Assembly: GCA_946886475.1 (NCBI GenBank)
Contig: CAMPIQ010000007.1
Coordinates: forward strand, 1-54,524
Reading direction: 5' to 3'
DNA from: an uncultured Chitinophagales bacterium
Lineage (GTDB): Bacteria > Bacteroidota > Bacteroidia > Chitinophagales > Chitinophagaceae
Length of the DNA stretch: 54,524 nucleotides
Shown here: piece by piece, positions 45,276 through 53,511 of the stretch
Position numbering within the stretch: the first letter of the stretch is position 1
Layout of the letters: each line of letters begins with the position of its first letter
Translations under genes and position numbers: made by a program
The notes under the pieces: generated by a model
Seen by the model: only the letters and a program-made list of their open reading frames with translations
Databases searched by the model: none
Told to the model about the DNA's origin: nothing

Positions 45276-46454
45276 ATGAATAAACAAGTAGTTATCGTTT
45301 CTGCAGTCCGTACTCCAATGGGATCTTTTGGCGGTGTATTAAAAGATGTTCCCGCTACCCGGCTGGGTGCCACCGTAATAAAAGCCGCCATTGAAAAAGC
45401 CGGTATAAGCCCTGACCAGGTTGATGAGGTTTTAATGGGTTGCGTACTTCAGGCCAATCTTGGCCAGGCACCTGCCAGGCAGGCAGCCAAATATGCGGGC
45501 CTTCCTGATAAAGTGGTTTGTACCACTGTAAACAAAGTTTGTGCAAGTGGAATGAAAGCCATTGCACAGGCAGCGCAAAGTATTTTATTGGGAGATGCTG
45601 AAATAGTGGTGGCAGGCGGAATGGAAAACATGAGCTCCGTTCCTTTTTATGTAGATAATATGAGATGGGGAAATAAGTATGGAACAACTTCCGTACAGGA
45701 TGGATTACAAAAGGATGGTTTAACCGATTGTTACAGCAATTTTGCAATGGGATGTGCTGCAGATATCATTGCAGCAGAAAGCCGCGTAAGCCGCGAGGAA
45801 CAGGATGCATTTGCCATTGAAAGTTACAAAAGAAGCCAGGCAGCCTGGGAAAACGGCAAATTCAAAGATGAAGTAGTACCCGTAAGCATTCAATCCAAAA
45901 AAGGTGAGGTCATAATTGATAAAGACGAAGAGCCATGGAATGTGAAATTTGATAAGATCGCCGCGCTCAGGCCTGCATTTGGAAAAGAAGGAACGGTTAC
46001 CGCGGCCAATGCTTCTACCATGAATGACGGAGCGGCGGCCCTGGTTTTAATGAGCAAAGAAAAGGCCGAATCATTAGGCTTAAAACCCATAGCTGTTTTA
46101 CGCAGCTATGCCGATGCTGAACAGGAACCTGTTTATTTTACCACCACACCAAGTATTGCCGTACCAAAGGCAGTTGAAAAGGCAGGATTAAAAATGACAG
46201 ATGTGGATTTTGTAGAACTTAATGAAGCATTCAGTGTTGTAGGAATTGTAAACAGTAAAAAAATGAATCTGGATCCCGCAAAAGTAAATGTGAACGGAGG
46301 AGCAGTTTCCCTGGGTCATCCCCTTGGCTGCAGCGGTGCCAGGATCGTTGTTTCACTGATCAATGTATTGAAGCAGAATAAAGGGAAGATTGGCGCTGCC
46401 GGCATTTGCAATGGCGGAGGCGGTGCCAGTGCAATGGTCATTGAAAACGTGTAA
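45276..46454 (+). CDS. Acetyl-CoA C-acyltransferase (thiolase)
   Basis: Forms or cleaves acetoacetyl-CoA or longer 3-ketoacyl-CoA. The 392-residue protein has nucleophile Cys89 (VNKVCASGMKAI), His348 (SLGHPLGCSGARI) and Cys378 (GICNGGGGASAM). The length and the active-site spacing fit thiolase II (AtoB/ThlA type), so acetyl-CoA C-acetyltransferase is likely. It may work with the HMG-CoA lyase at 20263 in acetoacetyl-CoA metabolism, but that is inference. Confidence 0.93.
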   Translation: MNKQVVIVSAVRTPMGSFGGVLKDVPATRLGATVIKAAIEKAGISPDQVDEVLMGCVLQANLGQAPARQAAKYAGLPDKVVCTTVNKVCASGMKAIAQAAQSILLGDAEIVVAGGMENMSSVPFYVDNMRWGNKYGTTSVQDGLQKDGLTDCYSNFAMGCAADIIAAESRVSREEQDAFAIESYKRSQAAWENGKFKDEVVPVSIQSKKGEVIIDKDEEPWNVKFDKIAALRPAFGKEGTVTAANASTMNDGAAALVLMSKEKAESLGLKPIAVLRSYADAEQEPVYFTTTPSIAVPKAVEKAGLKMTDVDFVELNEAFSVVGIVNSKKMNLDPAKVNVNGGAVSLGHPLGCSGARIVVSLINVLKQNKGKIGAAGICNGGGGASAMVIENV

Positions 46455-46477
46455 TGGTTAGTTCAATAAAAATACGG

Positions 46478-46506
46478 ATGGGACCAGCCGGTCCCATTAT
46501 TTTTTA
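46478..46506 (+). terminator. Rho-independent terminator after the thiolase
   Basis: Stem ATGGGACC / GGTCCCAT with loop AGCC, then TATTTTTTAT. The stem's right end touches the stop codon of the convergent SemiSWEET gene. Confidence 0.85.
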
Positions 46507-46754
46507 TACCTGATACGCAGAAATACCATTACGATATTTACCAGCAGGGAGAAACAATTGGTAACAATGATCGGCAGGTCCTCTCTTTTAAAACCATATA
46601 CGATCCAAAGCACCAGTCCTGCCTGTAACACAAACAACATGATAAGGGATACATCTTCTGCTTTCTTTTCCTTTAATGTTTTGAAAACCTGGGGAAGCAA
46701 TGAGCAGGCTGTTAGTATGCCTGCTGCCAGTCCAATGATCTGAGTCCAGTCCAT
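46497..46754 (-). CDS. SemiSWEET-type sugar transporter
   Basis: An 85-residue membrane protein with three transmembrane helices, as in bacterial SemiSWEETs that dimerise to move sugars. The PQ-loop motif is in LLPQVFKTLKEKKAEDVS. IVTNCFSLLVNIVMVFLRIRY forms the third helix with the conserved Asn. It is convergent with the thiolase and divergent from the small lipoprotein gene, with 53 nt between the two start codons. Confidence 0.88.
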   Translation of the reverse strand: MDWTQIIGLAAGILTACSLLPQVFKTLKEKKAEDVSLIMLFVLQAGLVLWIVYGFKREDLPIIVTNCFSLLVNIVMVFLRIRYKK

Positions 46755-46807
46755 AGACCTTGTTTTGCAAATTTTCAGCCATACTGCGCATTATAGTATT
46801 TTGCAAG

Positions 46808-47086
46808 ATGAAAGTTTTATTTAGTTTGATCCTTATCACAAGCTTTTTCACAGCCTGTAAAAGAAAATGGACGGAAAAAGATAAATCGGAATTTGTTTCC
46901 GCGTGCATGTCCACAGCTGTAAAGGATAGCAATATAGGAGAAAAGCTGGCCAGGGAATATTGCCATTGCATTATTGATAAGATAGTAGAAAAGTATCCCA
47001 ACGCAAACGATGCCCAATATATAAAATATGACAAGGGCGCTGTTACTATCAGCAGGGATTGCCTGGATCAAATTAAAGTGAAATAG
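46808..47086 (+). CDS. Small hypothetical lipoprotein
   Basis: A 92-residue protein with a lipoprotein signal (LFSLILITSFFTAC), so probably anchored in a membrane. The mature part has several Cys (VSACMSTAV, YCHCIIDKI, SRDCLDQI), possibly forming disulfides in the periplasm. I do not recognise the family. I chose the ATG at 46808; an upstream start at 46760 lies in the shared promoter region. Its stop comes 1 nt before the end of the convergent secreted protein gene. Confidence 0.75.
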   Translation: MKVLFSLILITSFFTACKRKWTEKDKSEFVSACMSTAVKDSNIGEKLAREYCHCIIDKIVEKYPNANDAQYIKYDKGAVTISRDCLDQIKVK

Positions 47087-47087
47087 A

Positions 47088-47723
47088 TCAATGGATGATA
47101 AATTTTCCACTATTCACCACATATTTTCTCCGGTCTAACAACTGATAAATATAGATTCCGCCAGAAAGGGTTGACGTTCCTAAATAAACAACACTTGAAT
47201 TGACAAGTTTTTGAAAAAGGGGAGTGCCCCCTGAGGAGTAAACCATCAGTTGCAACTCTTCACCATCATAATTCAGTATATTCAGTTCTCTTCCTTTTGA
47301 AACAATGCTGGGCTCCAGTTTGCGCGGCTGGTTCTTATACACGGCTGTAAGTTCAACAGATTTTTTTTCCTGCGTAGACCGGTTATAGGCAACCAGCCTG
47401 TAGTAATTTTTCCCCCTGAGTGGAGATTCATCTTTATAGATAAAATGATCCGCAGTATTGCCAAATGTTTCGGGGTGAAATTGCTTTACCATATTGTAGG
47501 CTATTCCGTCTGCTGACCTGTATAATTCAAAATAACCGGTAAGATCATGCGGCCCTTTGCTCCATACCAGTTGAATGTAATCAGGAAAAATATTAGCGCT
47601 AAGATGAATGGAAGCCTGTTGTGCAGTAACGGTAGTAATTACGGTATCTTTTTCATTTATCTGCGACCAGGCCGACCCGCAAGCAAGTACAACAATACTG
47701 GTCAATATCACTATTCTTTTCAT
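47088..47723 (-). CDS. Secreted protein with type IX-like C-terminal sorting domain
   Basis: A 212-residue secreted protein. A signal peptide (IVILTSIVVLACGSAWSQ) is followed by a fibronectin III-like beta domain, suggested by IQLVWSKGPHDLTGYFELYRS and NYYRLVAYNRS. The C-terminal 80 residues, with LNILNYDGEELQLMVYS and TLSGGIYIYQLLD..GKFIIH, look like a type A sorting domain used by the type IX secretion system. The role is unknown; it could be a surface adhesin or binder. I chose the ATG at 47723. Confidence 0.75.
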   Translation of the reverse strand: MKRIVILTSIVVLACGSAWSQINEKDTVITTVTAQQASIHLSANIFPDYIQLVWSKGPHDLTGYFELYRSADGIAYNMVKQFHPETFGNTADHFIYKDESPLRGKNYYRLVAYNRSTQEKKSVELTAVYKNQPRKLEPSIVSKGRELNILNYDGEELQLMVYSSGGTPLFQKLVNSSVVYLGTSTLSGGIYIYQLLDRRKYVVNSGKFIIH

Positions 47724-47863
47724 GCCCCACATTTAGGTAGGTAAATGGAAAAACATGCCAAATTGAAATGAAAAGCATAATAATGGAATTGAGAAATATG
47801 AGGCTGGAGTTAGGCTTTATATAGAGCCCGGGTTATTGGATCATTTGCTATTCGTAATAAGAC

Positions 47864-47895
47864 TTTGGCTTATTGACCGTATTGCGATAAATTTG
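47864..47895 (+). promoter_or_regulatory. Bacteroidota-type promoter of pdhB
   Basis: TTTG (47864-47867), 20 nt, then TAAATTTG (47888-47895). Both elements match the consensus exactly. The leader to the pdhB ATG would be about 14 nt. Confidence 0.7.
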
Positions 47896-47915
47896 CCCCG
47901 CTAATTACCTACTAC

Positions 47916-48902
47916 ATGAGACAAATTCCATTTCGTGAAGCCCTCCGTGAAGCAATGAATGAAGAAATGCGCCGTGATGAACGGGTGTTTCTGATGGGGG
48001 AGGAAGTTGCAGAATATAATGGTGCTTATAAAGTGAGCCAGGGAATGCTTGCTGAATTCGGTCCACGCCGTGTGATCGATACGCCCATTTCTGAATTGGG
48101 ATTTGCCGCAGTGGGGGTAGGCGCAGCACAGAATGGATTACGTCCGGTTGTGGAATTCATGACCTGGAACTTTGCTGTTCTGGCTCTTGATCAGATCCTC
48201 AACACTGCTTCAAAAATGCTGGCTATGAGCGGAGGACAGGTTAGCTGTCCCATTGTATTTCGCGGACCAAACGGCTCGGCCGGACAGTTAGGTGCACAAC
48301 ATTCAACCGCTTTCGAATCCCTTTACGCCAATATTCCAGGCTTAAAGGTTGTATCTGTTAGTAATGGTTATGATGCCAAAGGTTTATTGAAGCAGGCCAT
48401 CCGTTACGAAGAAGACCCTGTGGTATTCATGGAAAGTGAAGTGATGTATGGTGATAAGAGCGAAGTACCCGATGAGGAATACTATATACCTCTTGGTAAG
48501 GCCGATATTAAAAAGCAGGGTAGTGATGTAACCATTGTATCATTCAATAAAATGATGAAAGTAGCACTTGGAGCTGCTTCCGAATTAGAAAAAGAAGGCA
48601 TCAGTGCCGAAGTAATTGATCTTAGAACCATAAGACCGCTTGACTGGATGACCATCCTTGAAAGTGTGAAGAAAACAAACAGGCTGGTGATCGTTGAAGA
48701 ACAATGGCCGTTTGCTTCGGTTTCTTCAGAGATCACTTACCGCATCCAAAAAGAAGGATTCGATTACCTGGATGCACCTATCAGAAGGATCACCGCAGCA
48801 GATGCCCCTCTGCATTATGCACCCAACCTTGTAAATGCCGCGCTTCCGGATGTGCCAAGAACTGTAAAGCTGGTGAAGGAAGTTATGTATCTGAATAAAT
48901 AA
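47916..48902 (+). CDS. pdhB: Pyruvate dehydrogenase E1 component, beta subunit
   Basis: The thiamine-diphosphate-dependent E1-beta subunit; it decarboxylates pyruvate with E1-alpha. The 328-residue protein has REALREAMNEEMRRDERVFLMGEEVAEYNGAYKV at its start (in part REALREAMNEEM), the ISELGFAAVGVGAA and GPNGSAGQLGAQHS segments and VEEQWPFASVSSEITYRI. The alpha subunit and E2/E3 are not in this window. Branched-chain E1-beta is similar, but the sequence looks like PdhB. It has its own promoter and terminator, so it is transcribed alone. Confidence 0.92.
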   Translation: MRQIPFREALREAMNEEMRRDERVFLMGEEVAEYNGAYKVSQGMLAEFGPRRVIDTPISELGFAAVGVGAAQNGLRPVVEFMTWNFAVLALDQILNTASKMLAMSGGQVSCPIVFRGPNGSAGQLGAQHSTAFESLYANIPGLKVVSVSNGYDAKGLLKQAIRYEEDPVVFMESEVMYGDKSEVPDEEYYIPLGKADIKKQGSDVTIVSFNKMMKVALGAASELEKEGISAEVIDLRTIRPLDWMTILESVKKTNRLVIVEEQWPFASVSSEITYRIQKEGFDYLDAPIRRITAADAPLHYAPNLVNAALPDVPRTVKLVKEVMYLNK

Positions 48903-48923
48903 CTGACAGCTGTAGCCTGTTGC

Positions 48924-48954
48924 CTATGGCCGGCTTTGGCCGTAGCTTTTATTT
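48924..48954 (+). terminator. Terminator after pdhB
   Basis: Stem CTATGGCC / GGCCGTAG (one T-G pair) with loop GGCTTT, followed by CTTTTATTTATAT. Confidence 0.75.
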
Positions 48955-49048
48955 ATATCTTAATGCAGAGTTTATATCATAAATAAGCATAAAGCCTGCA
49001 ACTCATTCATTTTCACTTATTGCTGAAGAAAAAATATTTTGAAATAAG

Positions 49049-49080
49049 TTTTGAAATACCAACTTTCCCCCTCATCTTTG
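49049..49080 (+). promoter_or_regulatory. Near-consensus promoter between the pdhB terminator and the NtrC-like gene
   Basis: TTTTG (49049-49053), 19 nt, then CATCTTTG (49073-49080), one mismatch from TAnnTTTG. A transcript would start near 49086 and meet the terminator at 49116 within about 60 nt. Confidence 0.4.
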
Positions 49081-49115
49081 TCATGGTTTTTCATAGGATA
49101 TTGGATTTTACACGA

Positions 49116-49145
49116 GGCTGGATTTCTATCCGGCCTTTTTTTTTG
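49116..49145 (+). terminator. Strong terminator upstream of the NtrC-like regulator
   Basis: Stem GGCTGGAT / ATCCGGCC with loop TTCT, followed by nine T residues (49136-49144). It lies 66 nt before the start codon of the regulator, so it could be an attenuator of that gene or the end of a small RNA. Confidence 0.85.
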
Positions 49146-49210
49146 CTTTCTCCGCTTCTAGCTTTCAATCCTAATCTTTCGTTTCTTTGCCAACCTAATT
49201 AAACCTGGTT

Positions 49211-50377
49211 ATGGCCACTATTCTGATCATTGATGATGAAAAGGCGATTCGCAAGACACTTTCTGAAATTCTTTCTTTTGAAGGCTACAAAATTGATGAA
49301 GCTACGGATGGAGAAGAAGGATTGAAAAAATTCCGGGAAAAGACCTACGATGTTGTACTGTCTGATATTAAAATGCCTAAAATAGATGGCATTGAATTCC
49401 TACAAAAAGCGGTTGAGATCAATGCCGATGTTCCTATCATCATGATATCGGGGCATGGGAATATTGAAACTGCAGTGGAAGCAGTAAAAAAAGGTGCTTA
49501 CGATTTTATTCAAAAACCACCTGATCTTAACCGTTTGCTCATTACCATACGCAATGCCATGGAAAGGAATAGCCTGGTAAGCGAAACAAAGACCCTGAAG
49601 AGGAAGGCTTTCAAAGCCCAGGATATGATCGGTGAGTCTGAACCGCTGGTTAAGATCAAAGAAACCATTGAAAAGGTAGGACCAACGGAAGCAAGGGTAT
49701 TGATCACGGGTGAAAATGGCGTGGGAAAAGAACTGGTGGCCCGGTGGCTGCATGAAAAAAGCAACAGGGCTGATGCACCTTTAGTGGAAGTGAATTGTGC
49801 TGCTATTCCAGGCGAACTGATAGAAAGTGAACTGTTTGGACATGAAAAAGGATCTTTTACTTCGGCCATTAAGCAGCGTATAGGCAAATTTGAACAGGCC
49901 AATGGTGGTACTCTTTTCCTGGATGAAATTGGCGATATGAGTTTGAGTGCGCAGGCAAAAGTATTAAGGGCTTTACAGGAAGGCAAGATCACCAGGGTTG
50001 GGGCAGATAAGGACATCAATGTTGATGTGAGGGTGATTGCAGCTACCAATAAAGACCTCATGAAAGAAGTGGAAGCAAAAAATTTTCGTCTCGACCTTTA
50101 TCACCGTCTGAGTGTGATACTAATACATGTGCCCTCTTTAAATGAAAGAAGGTCTGATATTCCCTTACTGGTTGAAAGATTCCTGGAAGACATCTGTACA
50201 GATTATGGAATTGCTACTAAAGTAATTTCTGATGACGCCTTAAAATTATTGCAGGAATATAACTGGACAGGCAATATCAGGGAATTAAGAAATATAGTTG
50301 AGCGGCTTGTGATCCTTTCAGGAAAGAATATTTCAAAAGAGGACATCAAAAATCATGTACAATTAAAGAATCACTAA
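49211..50377 (+). CDS. NtrC-family response regulator lacking a helix-turn-helix
   Basis: A 388-residue regulator with a receiver domain (Asp52 as phosphoacceptor, in VVLSDIKMP) and a sigma-54-type AAA+ domain. Walker A is GENGVGKE (167-174) and Walker B LFLDEIGD. The GAFTGA loop that contacts sigma-54 is GSFTSA (214-219). The AAA+ domain ends near NWTGNIRELRNIVERLVI, and the protein stops soon after ISKEDIKNHV, so the usual Fis-type DNA-binding domain is missing. As I recall, this short form recurs in Bacteroidota. No histidine kinase is next to it. A strong terminator hairpin precedes the gene. Confidence 0.88.
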   Translation: MATILIIDDEKAIRKTLSEILSFEGYKIDEATDGEEGLKKFREKTYDVVLSDIKMPKIDGIEFLQKAVEINADVPIIMISGHGNIETAVEAVKKGAYDFIQKPPDLNRLLITIRNAMERNSLVSETKTLKRKAFKAQDMIGESEPLVKIKETIEKVGPTEARVLITGENGVGKELVARWLHEKSNRADAPLVEVNCAAIPGELIESELFGHEKGSFTSAIKQRIGKFEQANGGTLFLDEIGDMSLSAQAKVLRALQEGKITRVGADKDINVDVRVIAATNKDLMKEVEAKNFRLDLYHRLSVILIHVPSLNERRSDIPLLVERFLEDICTDYGIATKVISDDALKLLQEYNWTGNIRELRNIVERLVILSGKNISKEDIKNHVQLKNH

Positions 50378-50448
50378 CCTGTATATTATCATATACCAAT
50401 ATGATCAACAGCCATTGATATACTTTAGGAAAAACTTTGCTTACATTG

Positions 50449-50480
50449 TTGCCTCCAGCAATGGTAAAACAATAAATTTG
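50449..50480 (+). promoter_or_regulatory. Bacteroidota-type promoter of lepB
   Basis: TTG (50449-50451), 21 nt, then TAAATTTG (50473-50480), which ends 19 nt before the lepB start. Confidence 0.6.
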
Positions 50481-50499
50481 TCTGTTTAAAAATAACCGA

Positions 50500-52029
50500 A
50501 TGCCCATTTCACATCTATTGACCGTTTACCTCATTTCAATTCTGATTGTTTTTCTTCCATCTTTCGGGTTGGCAAAAATGTTTCAGAAGGCTGGCGTTGC
50601 TCAATGGAAGGCGTATGTTCCGTTTTATAATACATGGATCATGCAGGAGCTGGCTCAACGTCCCAGGCATTGGGTATTCTGGCAATTCATACCTGTAGTT
50701 GGCTGGTTTATCAGTCCGGGTATATTCATAGAGTTTGTAAAACTTTATGGAAGGTTCAGCTTCGGTGCTCATACGCTTGCAGCACTATTTGCCCCATTTT
50801 ACTTTCCTTACCTTGGTTATGCAGACCAGGTACGTTACATAGGACCTAAAGGTGCGCAACTCTATAAAAAACCGGGATGGAGAGAATGGGTTGATGCGGC
50901 CATCTTTGCTGTAATTGCAGCTACTTTGATCCGGACCTTTATATTTGAAGCATATACCATTCCATCCGGATCAATGGAAAAAACGTTGCTGGTCAATGAT
51001 TTTTTATTCGTGAGTAAATTCAGCTATGGCCCGCGGATCCCCAATACGCCCTTATCCATTCCTTTTATACATAATTACATTCCGGGAACAAAAATGAAAT
51101 CTTATAGCGAAGCCATTCAGCTTCCTTATATAAGATGGTTTGAATCACCCGTTAAGAGAAATGATGTAGTGGTATTTAATTTCCCTGCAGGAGATACCGT
51201 GATCAATCATCCCGACTTTCAATCGCAAACGCCCTATTATGATGTAAAACGCATTGCCAGCCGGACTTCAGATCCCAGGGCTAATATTTATCGCCAGGTG
51301 CTTGCAGACAGAACGGAATTTCCGTTAGCCATACATCCTGTTGATAAATCCGATAACTATATTAAGCGTTGTGTAGGCATTGCGGGAGACTGGGTGGAAG
51401 TAAAGAACAATGTTGTTTTTATTGATGGTCAGGAACAGCCAACACCTCCAAAAGCCGTTATTAAATATATAGTTACAACCGGCGGCCAAACACTCGATCC
51501 CGAAGCATTAAAATCAGAGTATGATGTAGACTTTGACCAGATCTCCCAAAATGGACCAGGAACTTACCTGATGCCATTAACAGAAGATGCAAGAAAGAAA
51601 ATGCTGCAATCAGGTTTAGCGAAACAGATCGTTCCCAATACACAGGAGAATGATTATCCTGTATTCCCTTACGATTCCATTCACAAATGGTCAAGAGATA
51701 ATTTTGGTCCGATCTGGATCCCCAAAAAAGGAGCGAAGCTTGACCTTACTCCTCAGAATTATACTTTGTATGAAAGAGCGATCAGGGTATATGAAAGGAA
51801 TGAATTTGAAATGAAAAACGGACAGTTTATACTGAATGGCCAGCCTGTAACCAGCTATACTTTTAAAATGGATTATTATTGGATGATGGGAGACAACAGG
51901 CAGGGTTCGCAGGACTCCAGGTATTGGGGTTTCGTGCCCGAGGACAGGGTAGTGGGGAAAGCCTGGCTGATCTGGTTTAGCTGGGAAGACGGACCGCGAT
52001 GGAACAGATTGTTCAGAACTGTAAAATAA
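50500..52029 (+). CDS. lepB: Signal peptidase I, large Bacteroidota form
   Basis: Removes signal peptides of secreted proteins. The 509-residue protein is much longer than E. coli LepB (324). An N-terminal region with about four hydrophobic segments (HLLTVYLISILIVFLPSF and others) precedes the catalytic domain. Ser158 is in IPSGSMEKTL and general base Lys289 is in NYIKRCVGIAG. The box-E motif YWMMGDNRQGSQDSRYWG follows. About 130 residues separate Ser and Lys, more than in E. coli (55), and another insert precedes box E. Confidence 0.93.
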   Translation: MPISHLLTVYLISILIVFLPSFGLAKMFQKAGVAQWKAYVPFYNTWIMQELAQRPRHWVFWQFIPVVGWFISPGIFIEFVKLYGRFSFGAHTLAALFAPFYFPYLGYADQVRYIGPKGAQLYKKPGWREWVDAAIFAVIAATLIRTFIFEAYTIPSGSMEKTLLVNDFLFVSKFSYGPRIPNTPLSIPFIHNYIPGTKMKSYSEAIQLPYIRWFESPVKRNDVVVFNFPAGDTVINHPDFQSQTPYYDVKRIASRTSDPRANIYRQVLADRTEFPLAIHPVDKSDNYIKRCVGIAGDWVEVKNNVVFIDGQEQPTPPKAVIKYIVTTGGQTLDPEALKSEYDVDFDQISQNGPGTYLMPLTEDARKKMLQSGLAKQIVPNTQENDYPVFPYDSIHKWSRDNFGPIWIPKKGAKLDLTPQNYTLYERAIRVYERNEFEMKNGQFILNGQPVTSYTFKMDYYWMMGDNRQGSQDSRYWGFVPEDRVVGKAWLIWFSWEDGPRWNRLFRTVK

Positions 52030-52042
52030 TTATCTTTAAATG

Positions 52043-52065
52043 TCCCGCACCAGCGGGATATTTTG
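52043..52065 (+). terminator. Weak terminator after lepB
   Basis: A 6-bp stem TCCCGC / GCGGGA with loop ACCA and TATTTTGTCTC after it. Probably partial. Confidence 0.45.
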
Positions 52066-52081
52066 TCTCTAACAAACAAGT

Positions 52082-52567
52082 ATGAAAGAAAATAAATTTG
52101 AATTCAACTACAAGGTATTTGACAGTATTGATGAATTACCGGAAGATCTTTTTGAATTATTAAAACAGGCAAGAGCGATCACAGAACAGGCCTATGCGCC
52201 CTATTCCAATTTTCAGGTTGGTGCCATTGCTAAAATGTCGAATGGTAAAATTGTAGCAGGAAGTAATCAGGAAAATGCTTCCTTCCCGGCAGGTTTATGT
52301 GCAGAAAGGGTGTTGCTGTCCTCTGTTTCCACGCTTTATCCCGGAATGCCCATAGATGCCATTGCCATCAGTTATAAAAGTGAGCATGTAAAAAGTGACC
52401 ACCCCATTTCTCCCTGTGGCATTTGCCGCCAGTCGCTTCAGGAATATGAAGGACGCGTAAACCATCCCATTCAACTGATACTTGGAGGTATGACGGGTCC
52501 GGTATATATAATTGACAGCGTTACCAGATTATTACCGCTGGCATTTACCAGTGAAGAGCTGAGGTGA
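52082..52567 (+). CDS. cdd: Cytidine deaminase
   Basis: Deaminates cytidine or deoxycytidine in pyrimidine salvage. The 161-residue tetrameric-type enzyme has the zinc site CAE (Cys73, Glu75) in AGLCAERVLL and PCGICRQ (Cys112, Cys115), and a substrate-binding YAPYSNFQVGA. It lies 52 nt after lepB on the same strand and may be partly cotranscribed with it. Confidence 0.94.
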   Translation: MKENKFEFNYKVFDSIDELPEDLFELLKQARAITEQAYAPYSNFQVGAIAKMSNGKIVAGSNQENASFPAGLCAERVLLSSVSTLYPGMPIDAIAISYKSEHVKSDHPISPCGICRQSLQEYEGRVNHPIQLILGGMTGPVYIIDSVTRLLPLAFTSEELR

Positions 52568-52627
52568 AGAATTAAGGTGAAAAATTGATTGGGAAACTGA
52601 AGATTGCGTGGTGGCTTTAACCGCAGT

Positions 52628-53122
52628 TCATGGAAAAAAGCCCATTTGCTGAACTCCATGATAGTGTTTGGATTCAAGTTCGAGCAAAAACTTTTTTCTC
52701 CCTAATCCACCTGCATATCCAACCAGTGAATGGTTTGATCCAATAACCCTGTGACAGGGAACAATAATGGCTATATTATTTTTTCCATTGGCAGCAGCTA
52801 CAGCTCTTATAGCTTTCAGGTCGCCATATTGTTTAGCCAGCTCCAGATAACTGATGGTCTTCCCGTAGGGAATTTTATACAGCAGGTGCCATACTTTCAT
52901 TTGAAAATCTGTTCCTTCCTGGTTCAGTGGAAGATCGAAGTCCCTTCTTTTACCGGAAAAAAATTCATCCAGTTGTGTGGCACAGGCATTCAATAATTTA
53001 TGCCGGTCATTTTCAATTTCTATTTTCCCATCCCAAAACAAAACTGATCTGATATGCTTTTCTGAACATTGGATCTTTAACCATCCAACAGGGGAGGAAT
53101 GATATGAAGTGAACAGGTTCAT
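52628..53122 (-). CDS. ogt: Methylated-DNA-protein-cysteine methyltransferase
   Basis: Repairs O6-methylguanine by suicide transfer to its own Cys. The 164-residue protein has acceptor Cys123 in IIVPCHRVIGS and the helix-turn-helix segment YGKTISYLELAKQYG, and ends with GYAGGLGRKKFLLELE. It lacks an AdaA domain, so it is the Ogt/AGT type. Its ATG overlaps the stop of the CsaA-like gene by 1 nt, so the two are translationally coupled. Confidence 0.94.
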   Translation of the reverse strand: MNLFTSYHSSPVGWLKIQCSEKHIRSVLFWDGKIEIENDRHKLLNACATQLDEFFSGKRRDFDLPLNQEGTDFQMKVWHLLYKIPYGKTISYLELAKQYGDLKAIRAVAAANGKNNIAIIVPCHRVIGSNHSLVGYAGGLGRKKFLLELESKHYHGVQQMGFFP

Positions 53123-53454
53123 TATCCAATTTTTAAACCATTGGAAACGGATTGCTGAGGCTCAATTAAAACTACCTCATTATGCTCATCATAAATGCCA
53201 AGCACAAGACATTCGCTAATAAATCCTGCTATATTTTTGGGAGGAAAGTTTACAACTGCAATGATTTGCTGACCAATAAGTTTTTCACAAACATAGTGTC
53301 TGGTGATCTGGGCTGAAGACCATTTACTGCCCAGCTCCGGTCCAAAATCAATAAGCAACCGGAATGCAGGCTTTCTGGCCCTGGCAAATTCCCTGGCTTC
53401 CTTAACAGTACCTACCCTTATATCTATTTTTTCAAAATCTGCCCAGGAAATCAT
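53122..53454 (-). CDS. csaA: CsaA-like tRNA-binding domain protein
   Basis: A 110-residue protein consisting of one EMAP/tRNA-binding OB fold: FEKIDIRVGTVKEAREF, then LIDFGPELGSKWSSAQIT, and GQQIIAVVNFPPKNIAGF and VLGI. It matches the CsaA family, reported as a dimeric tRNA-binding chaperone-like protein in Bacillus. It overlaps ogt. Confidence 0.9.
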   Translation of the reverse strand: MISWADFEKIDIRVGTVKEAREFARARKPAFRLLIDFGPELGSKWSSAQITRHYVCEKLIGQQIIAVVNFPPKNIAGFISECLVLGIYDEHNEVVLIEPQQSVSNGLKIG

Positions 53455-53511
53455 GATGTCTGTACAAATTAATCTTACAATTCAAAAAGCCCTGGCTTAC
53501 TGATCATTGCC

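Larger units (their letters stand above)
48903..49210 (+). other. Non-coding gap downstream of pdhB with two terminators
   Basis: This 308-nt gap holds the pdhB terminator (48924-48954), a near-consensus promoter (49049-49080) and a strong terminator (49116-49145) ahead of the NtrC-like regulator. The interval between the last two is a candidate small RNA or attenuator. A 60-codon frame at 49020 has no family likeness. Confidence 0.5.

Noticed and set aside
49020..49202. A 60-codon plus-strand frame between pdhB and the NtrC-like gene
   Set aside because: It spans the promoter-like and terminator elements, and its hydrophobic translation reflects the T-rich DNA.
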